Positions 34,457-43,387 of a stretch of 64,000 nt of DNA are shown in pieces. Both the position numbers and the translations under genes were made by a program. Under the pieces are notes generated by a model. The model did not search any database. It was not told where the DNA came from and saw only the letters and a program-made list of their open reading frames with translations. Numbering within the stretch: position 1 is the stretch's first letter; the number at the start of each line of letters is the position of its first letter. The stretch comes from Holophagales bacterium (GTDB lineage: Bacteria > Acidobacteriota > Thermoanaerobaculia > UBA5066), in NCBI GenBank assembly GCA_016714815.1, contig JADKBZ010000022.1:25905-89904 (forward strand), in the 5' to 3' direction.

Positions 34457-35102
34457 CGGTCGCGGGGTCGCCGGCGGCGATGCTCGCGAGCTGGCGGTCG
34501 TGCAGCCGCCTTAGGAGCGCCTGCGCCAGGAGCGCTCCGAAAAGGGCCATGAACATGTCCCACTGCGTGTCCCAGACGTCTCCCTGCGTGCCGAGGAAAG
34601 CCGTGGCCGCCTCGCCCGTGGCGAGCGCCATGGCCCACTCGATCAGCTCGTAGAGCGCGCTGAAGGCGAGGCAGACGGAGGTGACGAGGGTGAGGAGCCA
34701 TCCGCCCTGCCGCAGCGGGGTCCTGCGGAGCAGGACCTCCCTCGCGAGGATGGCGGGCACGAACCCCTGCATCAGGTGGCCGAGCCGGTCGTAGTGGTTC
34801 CGGGCGAAGCCGAAGGCGGACTTCGCCCACTCGCCGAGCGGCACCTCGGCATAGGTGTAGTGCCCACCGACCATCAGGACGAGGGCGTGGAGGAAGAGGA
34901 GCCGCAGGAGGAGCGGTGTGAGCGGGAATCGACGGGCCGTGACGAGGAGGATGGGGACGCCGATCAGGATCGGCGCCACCTCGAGGACCCAGGTGAAGCG
35001 GTCCTTCGGGCCGATTCCCGAGACGACGAGCGCGACGAGGGTGAGGCCGAGGAGGGCGAGAGGCTCTCGCCGAAAGGGGGAGGCGGGCGGGGTCGACGGC
35101 AT
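34449..35102 (-). CDS. DUF2238 (YjdF-like) membrane protein
   Basis: 217 residues with about six hydrophobic segments. Family-typical motifs are GGHYTYAEVPLGEW, FGFARNHYDRLGHLMQGFVPAILARE, SALYELIEWAMALATGEAATAFLGTQGDVWDTQWDM and HDRQL. Inner-membrane protein of unknown function. Its last codons (ATVQ-stop) run into the 27-nt repeat, so the natural C-terminus may have been altered slightly; the length is otherwise normal. Confidence 0.9.
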   Translation of the reverse strand: MPSTPPASPFRREPLALLGLTLVALVVSGIGPKDRFTWVLEVAPILIGVPILLVTARRFPLTPLLLRLLFLHALVLMVGGHYTYAEVPLGEWAKSAFGFARNHYDRLGHLMQGFVPAILAREVLLRRTPLRQGGWLLTLVTSVCLAFSALYELIEWAMALATGEAATAFLGTQGDVWDTQWDMFMALFGALLAQALLRRLHDRQLASIAAGDPATVQ

Positions 35103-35142
35103 CGTCCCGCGATTAAACCAGAGGACCGGGGCGGCGCCCGGG

Positions 35143-36058
35143 TCAGGCGGCTTTCAGGCGCTCCATCTCGCGTTTCGCTCCGCGGTGGGCGGGGTCCGCC
35201 TTGAGCGCCTCGCGGTACTCGGCGATCGCCGCCGGAGTCCGGCCGAGCTTCTCGAGGAGCAGCCCCTTCCGCCAGCGGGCGTCGGCGTGGGTCGGCCCGT
35301 CCTTCGGGGCGGGGAGGGAGAGAAAACGGTCGAAGAGGGCGAGGCCCTTCTCGATCTCCTCGCCGGAGAGGAGCGAAAGGCGGCCGAGCTGGTAGAGCGC
35401 GAACGCGTCGGCCGGGTCGGCGGTGACGCGCCTCTCGAAGACGGCGCGCGCTTCGGGCCACCGTTTCTGCCGCGCGTAAAAGCTCGCGAGGGCGATCGGA
35501 CCCTGGACGCCGAACTGATCGGCCTCCATCGCCTTTCGGTAGGCGGCCTCGGCCTCCTTCGGCTTCTTCTCGTCGTCCGCGATCATGCCGCGGCCGATGT
35601 AGCCGCGCATCGGGTCGAGCTCGAAGAGCTTCGCGGCCTGAGCCTGCGCCTTTTCCACGCCGCCGCCGGCGATCCCCGGCGCCATGAGGTAGTAGCGCAG
35701 GAGCTCGAACCGCGCCTCGACGTTCGCGGGAGCGATCTCGACGGACCGTTCCCACGCCTCCCGGCACTTCTTCGCCCACGACATCTTCGTGAAGACCGAG
35801 GCCGACATCGCCCTTCTGCCCGTAGGCGCGGCCCGCCCAGAGCAGTGCGTCGGCGTCCGCCGGCGAAGCCTTCAGCACGGCATCCGCAGCCGTCGAAGCG
35901 GCGTCGGGGTCTCCCTTCTCGAGCGCCGCCTGGATCGGGGCGGAAGGACTCGCCGCGCCGGCGGCGGGTGCCGCTCCGGCGGCGGGCGCGGAGCCTGCGA
36001 GGAGCGTGGCGAGAATCGGGACGAGGGTCCGGAGAGCGGAGGGGCGGCGAATCGACAT
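35143..36058 (-). pseudogene. Secreted TPR-repeat protein, frameshifted
   Basis: The 5' part starts at 36058 (MSIRRPSALRTLVPILATLLAG signal peptide, then DPDAASTAADAVLKASPADADALLWAGRAYGQKG). Near 35805-35820 the coherent sequence jumps one base into the frame that continues as SASVFTKMSWAKKCREAWERSVEIAPANVEARFELLRYYLMAPGIAGGG and on through TPR helices to a stop at 35143. Total length 916 bp, one base more than a whole number of codons, as from a single inserted base. Both halves look intact and homologous to one ~305-residue family, so a sequencing error or a very recent mutation is likely. Role unknown. Confidence 0.75.
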
Positions 36059-36145
36059 CGGCAGAGTGCGCACGGCCGTCCGTACGCACGGCGCGGGCCA
36101 CGGGTTTCCGCGACCAGGAGCGTCCTCCTCGGGCATCATCCGCGG

Positions 36146-38221
36146 ATGCCCGAGCCGACCGCCGCTCCCGTTCCCGAAGACGTCCGCCTTCCCGACAACG
36201 CCTTCCGCGAGCTCGCTCCCGGCGAGACCTACGTCCCGGTCATTCCGTCCGGAGCGTCGGTCCCCGAGGTGACGCCGCGGTCGATCGTCCAGGGGTTCTT
36301 CTGGTCGGTCGTCTTCTCGGCGGCGGCGACGTACATCGCGCTGAAGCTCGGGCAGGGGATCGAGTCGGCGATCCCGATCTCGATCCTGGCGGTCGGCGCC
36401 TCGGTCCTGTTCGTGAAGGTTCTCGCCGCCCGCGGCTCCACGCTTCTCGAGAACGTGAACGTCCTTGCCATCGGCGCGACCTCGGGGATCGTCGCCGGGG
36501 GCTCGGTCTTCACGATGCCGGCGATCTACATCCTCGGCCTCGAGGGGCGCTCCTCGTTCTGGCAGATCTTCCTCGTCCCTCTTCTCGGCGCGATCCTCGG
36601 CATCTTCTTTCTCGCCCCGTTCCGGCGCTACTTCGTCCGCGATCTCCACGGCAAGCTCCCGTTCCCGGAAGCGCGCGCGACGACGGAGATCCTCGTCGCC
36701 GGAAAGCGCGGCGGGCAGAGCGCGATCGTCCTCTCCTGGTCGGCGGCGCTCGCGGCGGCGTTCGACTTCGCGGGGCCCTCGATGAAGGCGTGGGCCGAGA
36801 ACTTCTCGACCGCCGCCATCCCCGCGCTCGGCGGCTTCACGGGCCGCTTCAAGGCGGTCTTCACGATGAACACCTCGGCGGCCGTCTTCGGCCTCGGCTA
36901 CATCATGGGGCTCGACTACGCGGCCATCATCATGGCGGGGTCGATGGTCTCGTTCCTCGTCCTCGTCCCGCTCTTCGCCTGGATCTCGCAGTTCGTCCCG
37001 GGGGCGATCTCTGCCGGGGCGGCGCCGCTCGCCTCGATGGCGGCGGAGGACATCTTCTTCGAGTACGTCCGGCCCATCGGCATCGGCGGCATCTTCTGCG
37101 CGGGGCTCCTGTCGATCCTCAAGATGTCGCCCGTCATCTTCCAGGCGACGAGGCAGGCGTTCGGAGAGATCGCGCGGCTCGTCAAGGGCGGCGCCGCGGC
37201 GGGGACGGAGGAGAGGACGGACCAGGCGCTCCCGATGTGGGTCGTCCTCCTCGGGATCCTCGGCACGGGCCTCGCCATCCTCCTCTACTTTCGTCTCTCG
37301 GTCCTCGCCGGGACGCCGGGCGCGACGCGCCTCGCACTCGTCTCGACGGGGCTGACGCTCCTCGTCGCCTTCCTCTTCGCCGCGGTCTCGGCCTGGGCGA
37401 TCGCGATGATCTCCATCACGCCGATCTCCGGGATGACGCTGACGACGCTCATCGTGACGGCGGTCGTCCTCTCGAGCCTCGGCCTGCGCGGCGAGGACGG
37501 GATGCTCCAGACGCTCCTGATCGGCGGCGTCGTCTGCACGGCCCTCTCGATGAGCGGTTCGCTCGTGACGCAGTACAAGATCGGCTACTGGCTCGGAGCG
37601 ACGCCCCGCAAGATCGAGATCTGGAACATCCTCGGGTCGGTCGCCGCCTCGGCTGCGACGACGGCCGTCATCCTCCTGATGGCGAAGGTCTACGGCTTCT
37701 CGCCGTCCGCGCTCCACGCCAACCCGCTCCCGGCGCCGCAGCCGAACGCGATGGCGGCCGTCCTTCGGGGCGTCATGGGTTCCGCAGGCGCCCCCTGGTT
37801 CCTCTACGCGGTCGGCGGGGTCTTCGCCGTGACGGCCGAGATGTGCGGCATCTCGGGCCTCGCCTTCGCGCTCGGGATGTACCTCCCGATGGAGCTCAAC
37901 TCGCCCCTCGTCGTCGGCGCGCTCGTCGCGTGGCTCGTGAAGCGCTCCTCGACCGACGAGCCGCTCGCGAAGGCGCGGCACGAGAAGGGGACGCTCATCG
38001 CCTCGGGCTTCATCGCGGGGGGCGCCCTCGTCGGCGTCCTGGCCGCGCTCCTGAAGTTCGTCGAGGACTCGACCGGAAGAACGCTCGTCCCCGACCTCAC
38101 GAAGCTCCCCGGAATCGGGACCTGGCTCTCGGCCTGGGGCAACTGGCTCGGCCTCGCCGTCTTCCTCGCGCTCGGGGCGTTCGTCTACTTCAGCTCGAAG
38201 CGGGAGACCGTCGAGGCCTGA
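36146..38221 (+). CDS. OPT-family oligopeptide transporter
   Basis: 691 residues from the ATG of MPEPTAAPVPEDV; upstream codons are a shadow of the TPR gene. About 14-16 membrane segments are seen. Family signatures include ELTVRSIVQG-like VTPRSIVQGFFWSVVFSAAATYIALKLGQGIESAIPISI, LFLVPLLGAILGIFF, KLPFPEARATTEIL and a repeated-half organisation. Bacterial OPT proteins import small peptides or metal chelates. Divergent from the frameshifted TPR gene, with 87 bp between starts. Confidence 0.93.
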   Translation: MPEPTAAPVPEDVRLPDNAFRELAPGETYVPVIPSGASVPEVTPRSIVQGFFWSVVFSAAATYIALKLGQGIESAIPISILAVGASVLFVKVLAARGSTLLENVNVLAIGATSGIVAGGSVFTMPAIYILGLEGRSSFWQIFLVPLLGAILGIFFLAPFRRYFVRDLHGKLPFPEARATTEILVAGKRGGQSAIVLSWSAALAAAFDFAGPSMKAWAENFSTAAIPALGGFTGRFKAVFTMNTSAAVFGLGYIMGLDYAAIIMAGSMVSFLVLVPLFAWISQFVPGAISAGAAPLASMAAEDIFFEYVRPIGIGGIFCAGLLSILKMSPVIFQATRQAFGEIARLVKGGAAAGTEERTDQALPMWVVLLGILGTGLAILLYFRLSVLAGTPGATRLALVSTGLTLLVAFLFAAVSAWAIAMISITPISGMTLTTLIVTAVVLSSLGLRGEDGMLQTLLIGGVVCTALSMSGSLVTQYKIGYWLGATPRKIEIWNILGSVAASAATTAVILLMAKVYGFSPSALHANPLPAPQPNAMAAVLRGVMGSAGAPWFLYAVGGVFAVTAEMCGISGLAFALGMYLPMELNSPLVVGALVAWLVKRSSTDEPLAKARHEKGTLIASGFIAGGALVGVLAALLKFVEDSTGRTLVPDLTKLPGIGTWLSAWGNWLGLAVFLALGAFVYFSSKRETVEA

Positions 38222-38237
38222 GCGTCCGGGAGGGCGT

Positions 38238-39770
38238 TCAGCGGCCGGGGTCGCTCCGCCGGACGATCCGGATCACGGTCCCCTCGCGGACGTAGCCCCA
38301 GCCGTTTCCTGCGAGGGCGAGCTCCAGCGCCTGGTCCCAGGGGACGTCACGGAGCGTGGCCGTCACGGTGCCCGACAGGCCCGGCGGCGCGACGACCGAC
38401 AGGCCGCGGCCCGCCGTGAGCGACCGGACGAGCTCGGCGAGATCGGCGTCCTTCACGTCGAGGCTCACCGGGTTTCCGGTGAAACGGGACGCCCCCCCGG
38501 GGGGCGCGGCGAGCGCGTGCGGCTCACCCCGCGTGTCGCGTCCCTGCGCAGGGGCTTCTCCCCAGAAGAAGGTCCAGGCCTCGGCGAGGCGAGCCCGCCA
38601 GGAGCCCCAGCTGTGCCCCTCCGGCACCTCCCGGTACTGGAGCTCCTGACGGCGCGCGAGAACGGAGCGGAGCCGGCGGCTCGCCGAGAGGAGGTCGGCG
38701 CCGTGCAGGTTCGACTCGAACGTCCCGACGTCGAGGTGGAAGCGGACGGAGCTGGCGGGCAGCCGGGCGAGGTCCGCGAGGAGGGCGTCGAAGTTCGCTT
38801 CGACCGCGTTTCCTGTCGACTGCGCCCCGCAACGGCCGAAGACGCCGGGGTGGCGGGCCGCGGCCGAGAGCGCGGCGAAGGCCCCGAGGGAGACCCCCAT
38901 GACGCCGCGCCCCGCCGGGTCCGTCCGCACCTTCCAGCGGCTCTCGACGGCCGGGACGAGCTCCGTCACGAGGAACCGCTCGAACGCCTCGTTCCTTTCG
39001 TACTCCAGGTTGCGGTCGACGGGGGGAACGAGGACGAGGAGGATCGGCGGGAGCTTCCGCGCGGCGACGAGGTTCGCGGCGACGGTGTGGACGCGGGCGA
39101 ACTCGCGGTAGTCGAGGCCGTCGAGGAGATAGAGCACGGGGAAGGGCTCGGTCCCGGCCGCGGGAGCGGGCGGGACCCAGACGATCGCGCGCCGCGGACC
39201 TCCCATCGCCCGGCTCTCGATCGCCAGCTCCTCGTACCGGCCTTTCGGGGCGCCCGGGTTCGGATCGACGTCCGGGGGAGGAACGTACCCGGGCGTTCTC
39301 AGCTCCGAGTTCGGCCCGAAGCCCCCGGGCATCGTCCGCGGGTTCCAGGGGTCGAGCGTCCACTCCGTCCCCTCGACGACGAACTTGTAGTCGAGCCGGG
39401 CGCCGTCGGGGATCTCCAGCTCGAGGAGGTGGAGGTCGGACCCGGGGAGCTTCTCGAGCGGCTGGGAGGACGGGTGCCATCCGTTCTGGTCTCCCGCGAG
39501 GAAGACGCGCGCGGCGCCGGAACGGAAGGCGAACAGGCATCGGACCCGCCCGGGACCGGCCGCCGGGAAGACGAGAGGAGTCCCTTCCCGCGCGGCGCAG
39601 GAGGCGAACGCGTTCGCGACCGTCGATCGTTCGCCGGCCGTCTTCGCGCCGGCGAGGCGCGCGCGAAGAGTGTCGAGGCTGCCGCACGGAGCCTCGCTCC
39701 CCGCGAACCCGGGAGGGGCTGCGGCGACGAGAAAGGTCGCGAGAAGGCCCGAGCGGGCCACGTTCTTCAT
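38238..39770 (-). CDS. Secreted esterase (enterochelin-esterase/EsteraseD-like) with glycogen-binding-like and C-terminal STN domains
   Basis: 510 residues. A signal peptide (~1-23) is followed by a CBM48/isoamylase-N-like beta domain (~70-165: VRCLFAFRSGAARVFLAGDQNGWHPSSQ ... LDYKFVVEGTEWTLDPWNP). An esterase D domain (~185-400) has nucleophile Ser in MGVSLGAFAAL, LYLLDG, an Asp in LDVGTFES and His in PEGHSWGSW. The last ~75 residues form an STN-type domain (secretin/TonB N-terminus): VSLDVKDADLAELVRSLTAGRGLSVVAPPGLSGTVTATL ... WDQALELAL. The esterase hydrolyses an ester or siderophore-like substrate in the periplasm. The STN module normally occurs in secretins and FecA-type receptors, so its fusion here is odd. 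Confidence 0.88.
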   Translation of the reverse strand: MKNVARSGLLATFLVAAAPPGFAGSEAPCGSLDTLRARLAGAKTAGERSTVANAFASCAAREGTPLVFPAAGPGRVRCLFAFRSGAARVFLAGDQNGWHPSSQPLEKLPGSDLHLLELEIPDGARLDYKFVVEGTEWTLDPWNPRTMPGGFGPNSELRTPGYVPPPDVDPNPGAPKGRYEELAIESRAMGGPRRAIVWVPPAPAAGTEPFPVLYLLDGLDYREFARVHTVAANLVAARKLPPILLVLVPPVDRNLEYERNEAFERFLVTELVPAVESRWKVRTDPAGRGVMGVSLGAFAALSAAARHPGVFGRCGAQSTGNAVEANFDALLADLARLPASSVRFHLDVGTFESNLHGADLLSASRRLRSVLARRQELQYREVPEGHSWGSWRARLAEAWTFFWGEAPAQGRDTRGEPHALAAPPGGASRFTGNPVSLDVKDADLAELVRSLTAGRGLSVVAPPGLSGTVTATLRDVPWDQALELALAGNGWGYVREGTVIRIVRRSDPGR

Positions 39771-39828
39771 CGCCTTCTCCTGGCTTCGGCGGGATCCATT
39801 CCCGATCCGGGCCTGCTAACGTCGGAAC

Positions 39829-40215
39829 GTGCGGATCATCCACCCCGCCGGGTTCAAGGCCACCGTCGAGCGATCCCGGTTCTTTGCCGTCGTCTTCCCG
39901 GCCTCGCGGGAGGAGGAGGTCCTCGCCGCGGTGAAGGCGGCGAAAGGGGAGCACCGGAAGGCGAACCACCACTGCTGGGCCTTTCGCGGGCGCGACGCGT
40001 CGGGGGCCCTCGTGGAAAAGTCGAAGGACGACGGCGAAGTGGGGCACCCTGGGAGGCTCCTGCTCGAGCTGCTCCGGCGGGACGACCTGGAGGGGGGGAT
40101 TCTCGTCTCCCGCGTCTTCGGCGGGGTGAAGCTCGGCGTCGGCGGGGTTTCGAGGGCCTTTCGGGAGGCCGCAGAGGGGGCGCTGGCAGCCTTTCGGGGC
40201 TCCTCCGGAGCCTGA
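39829..40215 (+). CDS. IMPACT/YigZ-family protein (UPF0029 N-terminal domain)
   Basis: 128 residues, shorter than the usual ~200 because the C-terminal DUF1949 domain is absent. Recognisable family pattern: SRFFAVVFPASREEEVLAAVKAAKGEHRKANHHCWAFRG, DDGEVGHPGRLLLELL and VSRVFGGVKLGVGGVSRAFREA. Bacterial YigZ is linked to translation or proline peptidase-like effects; the function is not settled. It lies directly upstream of the lon promoter, same strand. The DDGEP-TAG motif is altered to DDGEVGHPG. Confidence 0.82.
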   Translation: MRIIHPAGFKATVERSRFFAVVFPASREEEVLAAVKAAKGEHRKANHHCWAFRGRDASGALVEKSKDDGEVGHPGRLLLELLRRDDLEGGILVSRVFGGVKLGVGGVSRAFREAAEGALAAFRGSSGA

Positions 40216-40228
40216 TTCGGGCCTTGTC

Positions 40229-40257
40229 TTGAAAATCTAAGCCGATACCACTAAACT
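40229..40257 (+). promoter_or_regulatory. Likely promoter of lon
   Basis: TTGAAA (40229-40234), 17-bp spacer, TAAACT (40252-40257), 44 bp before the lon start, in a local AT-rich patch. CTTGAA also resembles heat-shock sigma -35 sequences, but the -10 is not a clear heat-shock match. Confidence 0.5.
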
Positions 40258-40300
40258 TTACCCTTGAGTCTTCCGCGTTAGGTCGGCTCGAAAGGTCAGC

Positions 40301-42802
40301 ATGCAGCCTACCCAGACTCTCCCGGTCATTCCGCTTCGAAACGCCGTTCTCTTTCCCGGCGTCAGCTTCCCGATCGCCGCCGGCCGCCCGGGCACCCTCC
40401 ACGCCATCGAGACGGCGATGAAGAGCCCCGATCAGCTCGTCTTCGCGCTCACGCAGCGTCAGGACGTGGAGGGGGTCACCCCGGAGCTCCTCCACACCGT
40501 CGGGACGATCGCCGCCATCGGACCGATCCAGCGCGGGGTCGGCGGGGCCCGCCTCCTCCTCCAGGGCAAGGCGCGTGGCATCGCCATGCGAATCCAGGAA
40601 ACGGACGGTCGCCTCGAAGCGGTCGTCGTCGAGGCCGCGGAGATGCCTCCGCTCGACGCGAACGACACCGCCTTCGTCGCGCTCCTGAAGGAGCTGAAGG
40701 AGCGGTCGGCCGAGCTGGCCAAGAAGCTCGGCCTTCCCGAAGAGGCCATCGCGAACGTCCTCTCCGAGGCGGACGACCCGGGCAAGCTCGCCGACCTCGT
40801 CGCGGGCTACATCGACATCCCGACGGCCGAGCGCCAGCTTCTCCTCGAGACACTCGCGGTCGAGGACCGCGTGAGGCGGACGCTCGTCCACGTCCAGCGG
40901 CAGATCGACGTCCTCGACGCGCAGGAAGAGATCAAGTCGAAGGTCCAGGAAGAGCTGGGCGACCGGCAGCGCGAGATGTTCCTTCGCCAGCAGCTGAAGG
41001 CGATCCAGAAGGAGCTGGGCGAGGGGGAGGACGGGGACGACGACCTGAAGGGGCTGAAGGAAAAGCTCGACGCCCTCGTCCTCACGGAAGAGGTGCGCAA
41101 GGAGATCGACCGGGAGTGGAAGAAGATCCAGCGCCTCTCCCGCGAGTCGATGGAGGCGCAGGTCCTGCGTAACTACCTCGAGCTCGTCGCCGAGCTGCCC
41201 TGGTCGGCCCGGAGCGACGAGCACCTCGACGTCGTCGAGGCGCAGCGGATTCTCGACGAGGACCACTACGCCCTGAAGGACGTGAAGGACCGGATCCTTG
41301 AGTTCCTCGCGGTCCGCCAGCTCCTCGGGCGCAAGCCGGAGGAGGCGCCCCAGGCGCCGCCCGAGACGACGCCCGATACGTCCGCCGGCGCGAAGGCCGA
41401 AACGCCGAAGGCGCCCGCGGCCCGGCCCGCCGAGCGGAAGAGCACCACGAACCGGGGCCGGATCCTCCTCTTTTCCGGACCTCCCGGAGTCGGGAAGACC
41501 TCGATCGCGAAGTCGATCGCCCGCGCCCTCGGCCGCAAGTACGTGCGGATCTCGTTCGGCGGGGCGCGCGACGAAGCCGACATCCGCGGCCACCGGCGGA
41601 CCTACGTCGGCGCGATGCCGGGCCGGATCATCCAGGGGATGCGGCAGGCGGGGACGAAGAATCCGGTCTTCCTCCTCGACGAGGTCGACAAGCTCGGAGC
41701 CTCGATGCAGGGCGACCCCGCCGCGGCGCTCCTGGAGGTCCTGGACCCGGCCCAGAACGACAGCTTCACCGACCACTATCTCAACGTCCCGTTCGACCTC
41801 TCCGAGGTCCTCTTCATCGCGACGGCGAACTTCGTCCAGTCGATCCCCGGCCCGCTCCTGGACCGGCTCGAGGTGATCGAGTTCTCGGGCTACACGGAGC
41901 GCGAGAAGACCCTGATAGCCCGGAACTACCTCCTCCCGAGGCAGCTCGCCGAGAACGGCCTGAACCCTGGCCAGCTCGAGGTGACCGACGCGGCCCTCGC
42001 GGAGATCATCTCGTCCTACACGCGCGAGGCGGGTGTCCGCCAGCTCGAGCGCGAGCTCGGGAAGCTGGGCCGCAAGGTGGCGCGCCGGATCGCCGCGGCC
42101 GAGATCGAGGTAGCCGCCGTCGACGCGCCCGACGTGGCGCCGATCCTCGGCCGGAAGAAGATCCAGCCGGAGAAGATCGTCCACGAGGACCAGGTCGGCG
42201 TCGCCACGGGGATGTACTACACGCCCGCCGGCGGCGACATCATGTTCATCGAGGCGGCGCTCATGCGAGGGAAGGGGGAGGTCCTCCTGACCGGCCAGCT
42301 GGGCGACGTCATGAAGGAGTCGGCCCGCGCGGCGTGGACGTTCGCCCGCTCGCACGCCCCGTTCCTCGGCATCGACGACACCGCCTTCGAGCGCGACCTC
42401 CACATCCACGTTCCCGCCGGGGCGATCCCGAAGGACGGTCCGTCGGCCGGCGTCGCGATGGCGTCCGCCATCGTCTCGGCGCTCTCGAAGCGGCCCTGCC
42501 GCCGCGACGTTGCGATGACGGGGGAGGTGACTCTCTCGGGACGCGTCCTGCCGATCGGCGGCGTGAAGGAGAAGCTCCTCGGAGCGGTCCGCGCCGGGAT
42601 CCGGACGGTCGTCCTCCCGAAGGAGAACGTCCCCGACCTCGAGGATCTCCCGCAGGACGTGCGGGACGGTCTCGAGATCGTCCCGGTCCAGGACCTGAGC
42701 GAGGCGCTCGCGGTCTCGCTCCGGGGCCGCGTGAAGGACGGGCAGCTCCTCTTCACGGACGAGCCGGCCGAAGGGCCGAAGGAAGCCGTCGCGGCCCACT
42801 GA
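40301..42802 (+). CDS. lon: ATP-dependent protease Lon
   Basis: 833 residues. N-terminal substrate-binding domain (~5-205, LPVIPLRNAVLFPGVSFPI), helical arm, AAA+ domain with Walker A GPPGVGKTS (~393-401) and Walker B VFLLDEVDKLG, and a C-terminal Ser-Lys protease with PKDGPSAGVAM (Ser ~714) and GGVKEKLLGA (Lys ~757). Cytoplasmic hexamer degrading damaged and regulatory proteins. Oddity: ~40 Pro/Ala/Thr-rich residues (~345-388) are inserted between the helical arm (VRQLLGRK) and the strand leading to Walker A (RGRILLFSGPPG), where most Lon proteins have only a few residues. A strong hairpin follows the stop. Confidence 0.97.
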   Translation: MQPTQTLPVIPLRNAVLFPGVSFPIAAGRPGTLHAIETAMKSPDQLVFALTQRQDVEGVTPELLHTVGTIAAIGPIQRGVGGARLLLQGKARGIAMRIQETDGRLEAVVVEAAEMPPLDANDTAFVALLKELKERSAELAKKLGLPEEAIANVLSEADDPGKLADLVAGYIDIPTAERQLLLETLAVEDRVRRTLVHVQRQIDVLDAQEEIKSKVQEELGDRQREMFLRQQLKAIQKELGEGEDGDDDLKGLKEKLDALVLTEEVRKEIDREWKKIQRLSRESMEAQVLRNYLELVAELPWSARSDEHLDVVEAQRILDEDHYALKDVKDRILEFLAVRQLLGRKPEEAPQAPPETTPDTSAGAKAETPKAPAARPAERKSTTNRGRILLFSGPPGVGKTSIAKSIARALGRKYVRISFGGARDEADIRGHRRTYVGAMPGRIIQGMRQAGTKNPVFLLDEVDKLGASMQGDPAAALLEVLDPAQNDSFTDHYLNVPFDLSEVLFIATANFVQSIPGPLLDRLEVIEFSGYTEREKTLIARNYLLPRQLAENGLNPGQLEVTDAALAEIISSYTREAGVRQLERELGKLGRKVARRIAAAEIEVAAVDAPDVAPILGRKKIQPEKIVHEDQVGVATGMYYTPAGGDIMFIEAALMRGKGEVLLTGQLGDVMKESARAAWTFARSHAPFLGIDDTAFERDLHIHVPAGAIPKDGPSAGVAMASAIVSALSKRPCRRDVAMTGEVTLSGRVLPIGGVKEKLLGAVRAGIRTVVLPKENVPDLEDLPQDVRDGLEIVPVQDLSEALAVSLRGRVKDGQLLFTDEPAEGPKEAVAAH

Positions 42803-42807
42803 CGCGC

Positions 42808-42842
42808 ATGGCGCGGAGTCTCCGTGGGAGACTCCGCGCCAT
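42808..42842 (+). other. Perfect 16-bp hairpin overlapping the DinB-like start codon
   Basis: Arms 42808-42823 and 42827-42842 are perfect complements (ATGGCGCGGAGTCTCC and its reverse) with a GTG loop. It begins 6 bp after the lon stop, and its last two bases are the AT of the next gene's ATG. It may terminate lon transcription, occlude the ribosome site of the next gene, or both. No T-tract. Confidence 0.65.
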
Positions 42843-43383
42843 GCAGCACGACCCAGAGCGGCTGGAGCGGAAGTTCGACGAGCTCGACGACTGGAAGAAC
42901 GCTCTTCTGGCCACTCTCGCCGGCGAGAGCGCGGGGAGGCTCGCCTTCCGTCCCGACGGGAAGGCCTGGTCCGCCCTCGACGTCGTCCACCACCTCGTTC
43001 TCGTGGAAGAGAGCATCACGGGCTACGCGCGGAAGAAGCTGCAGGCGCCGCCGCAGCCGGTATCGCTCCTCGACCGGGCGAAGCGGACGCTCCTCGTGGG
43101 CCTGATGCGGCTGCCGGTCCGGGTTCGCGCGCCGCTGCCGCAGGTCGTCCCCGGCGAGACCCTTCCCCTCGACGTTCTGTCGAGCCGATGGACGAGGGCG
43201 CGCGGCGACCTCAGGGAGCTCGTGCTTTCGCTACCGGAGGAGCGCCGCGAAGCCCTCGTCTTCCGCCACCCGGTCTCCGGTCCGCTCGATCCGGCAGGGA
43301 CTCTCGACTTCATCGACGCGCACGCCAGGCACCACGAAGCCCAGCTTCGGCGGATCCGGCGCGCGCCGGGTTACCCCGGCTGA
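42841..43383 (+). CDS. DinB/YfiT-like four-helix protein
   Basis: 180 residues from ATG 42841; an in-frame ATG at 42808 would add 11 residues coded by the hairpin. The DinB pattern is seen in LERKFDELDDWKNALLATLAGE, KAWSALDVVHHLVLVEESI and the C-terminal DFIDAHARHHEAQLRRI, whose His residues would form the metal site. Most of this superfamily are metal-dependent thiol transferases or of unknown function. It sits between lon and the alkylation-repair genes (convergent, stop to stop 4 bp). Confidence 0.82.
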   Translation: MQHDPERLERKFDELDDWKNALLATLAGESAGRLAFRPDGKAWSALDVVHHLVLVEESITGYARKKLQAPPQPVSLLDRAKRTLLVGLMRLPVRVRAPLPQVVPGETLPLDVLSSRWTRARGDLRELVLSLPEERREALVFRHPVSGPLDPAGTLDFIDAHARHHEAQLRRIRRAPGYPG

Positions 43384-43387
43384 CGGA

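Noticed and set aside
42334..43383. A 349-residue protein starting inside lon and running through the DinB-like gene
   Set aside because: The upstream part is an out-of-frame shadow of the Lon protease domain. The family match starts at 42841.
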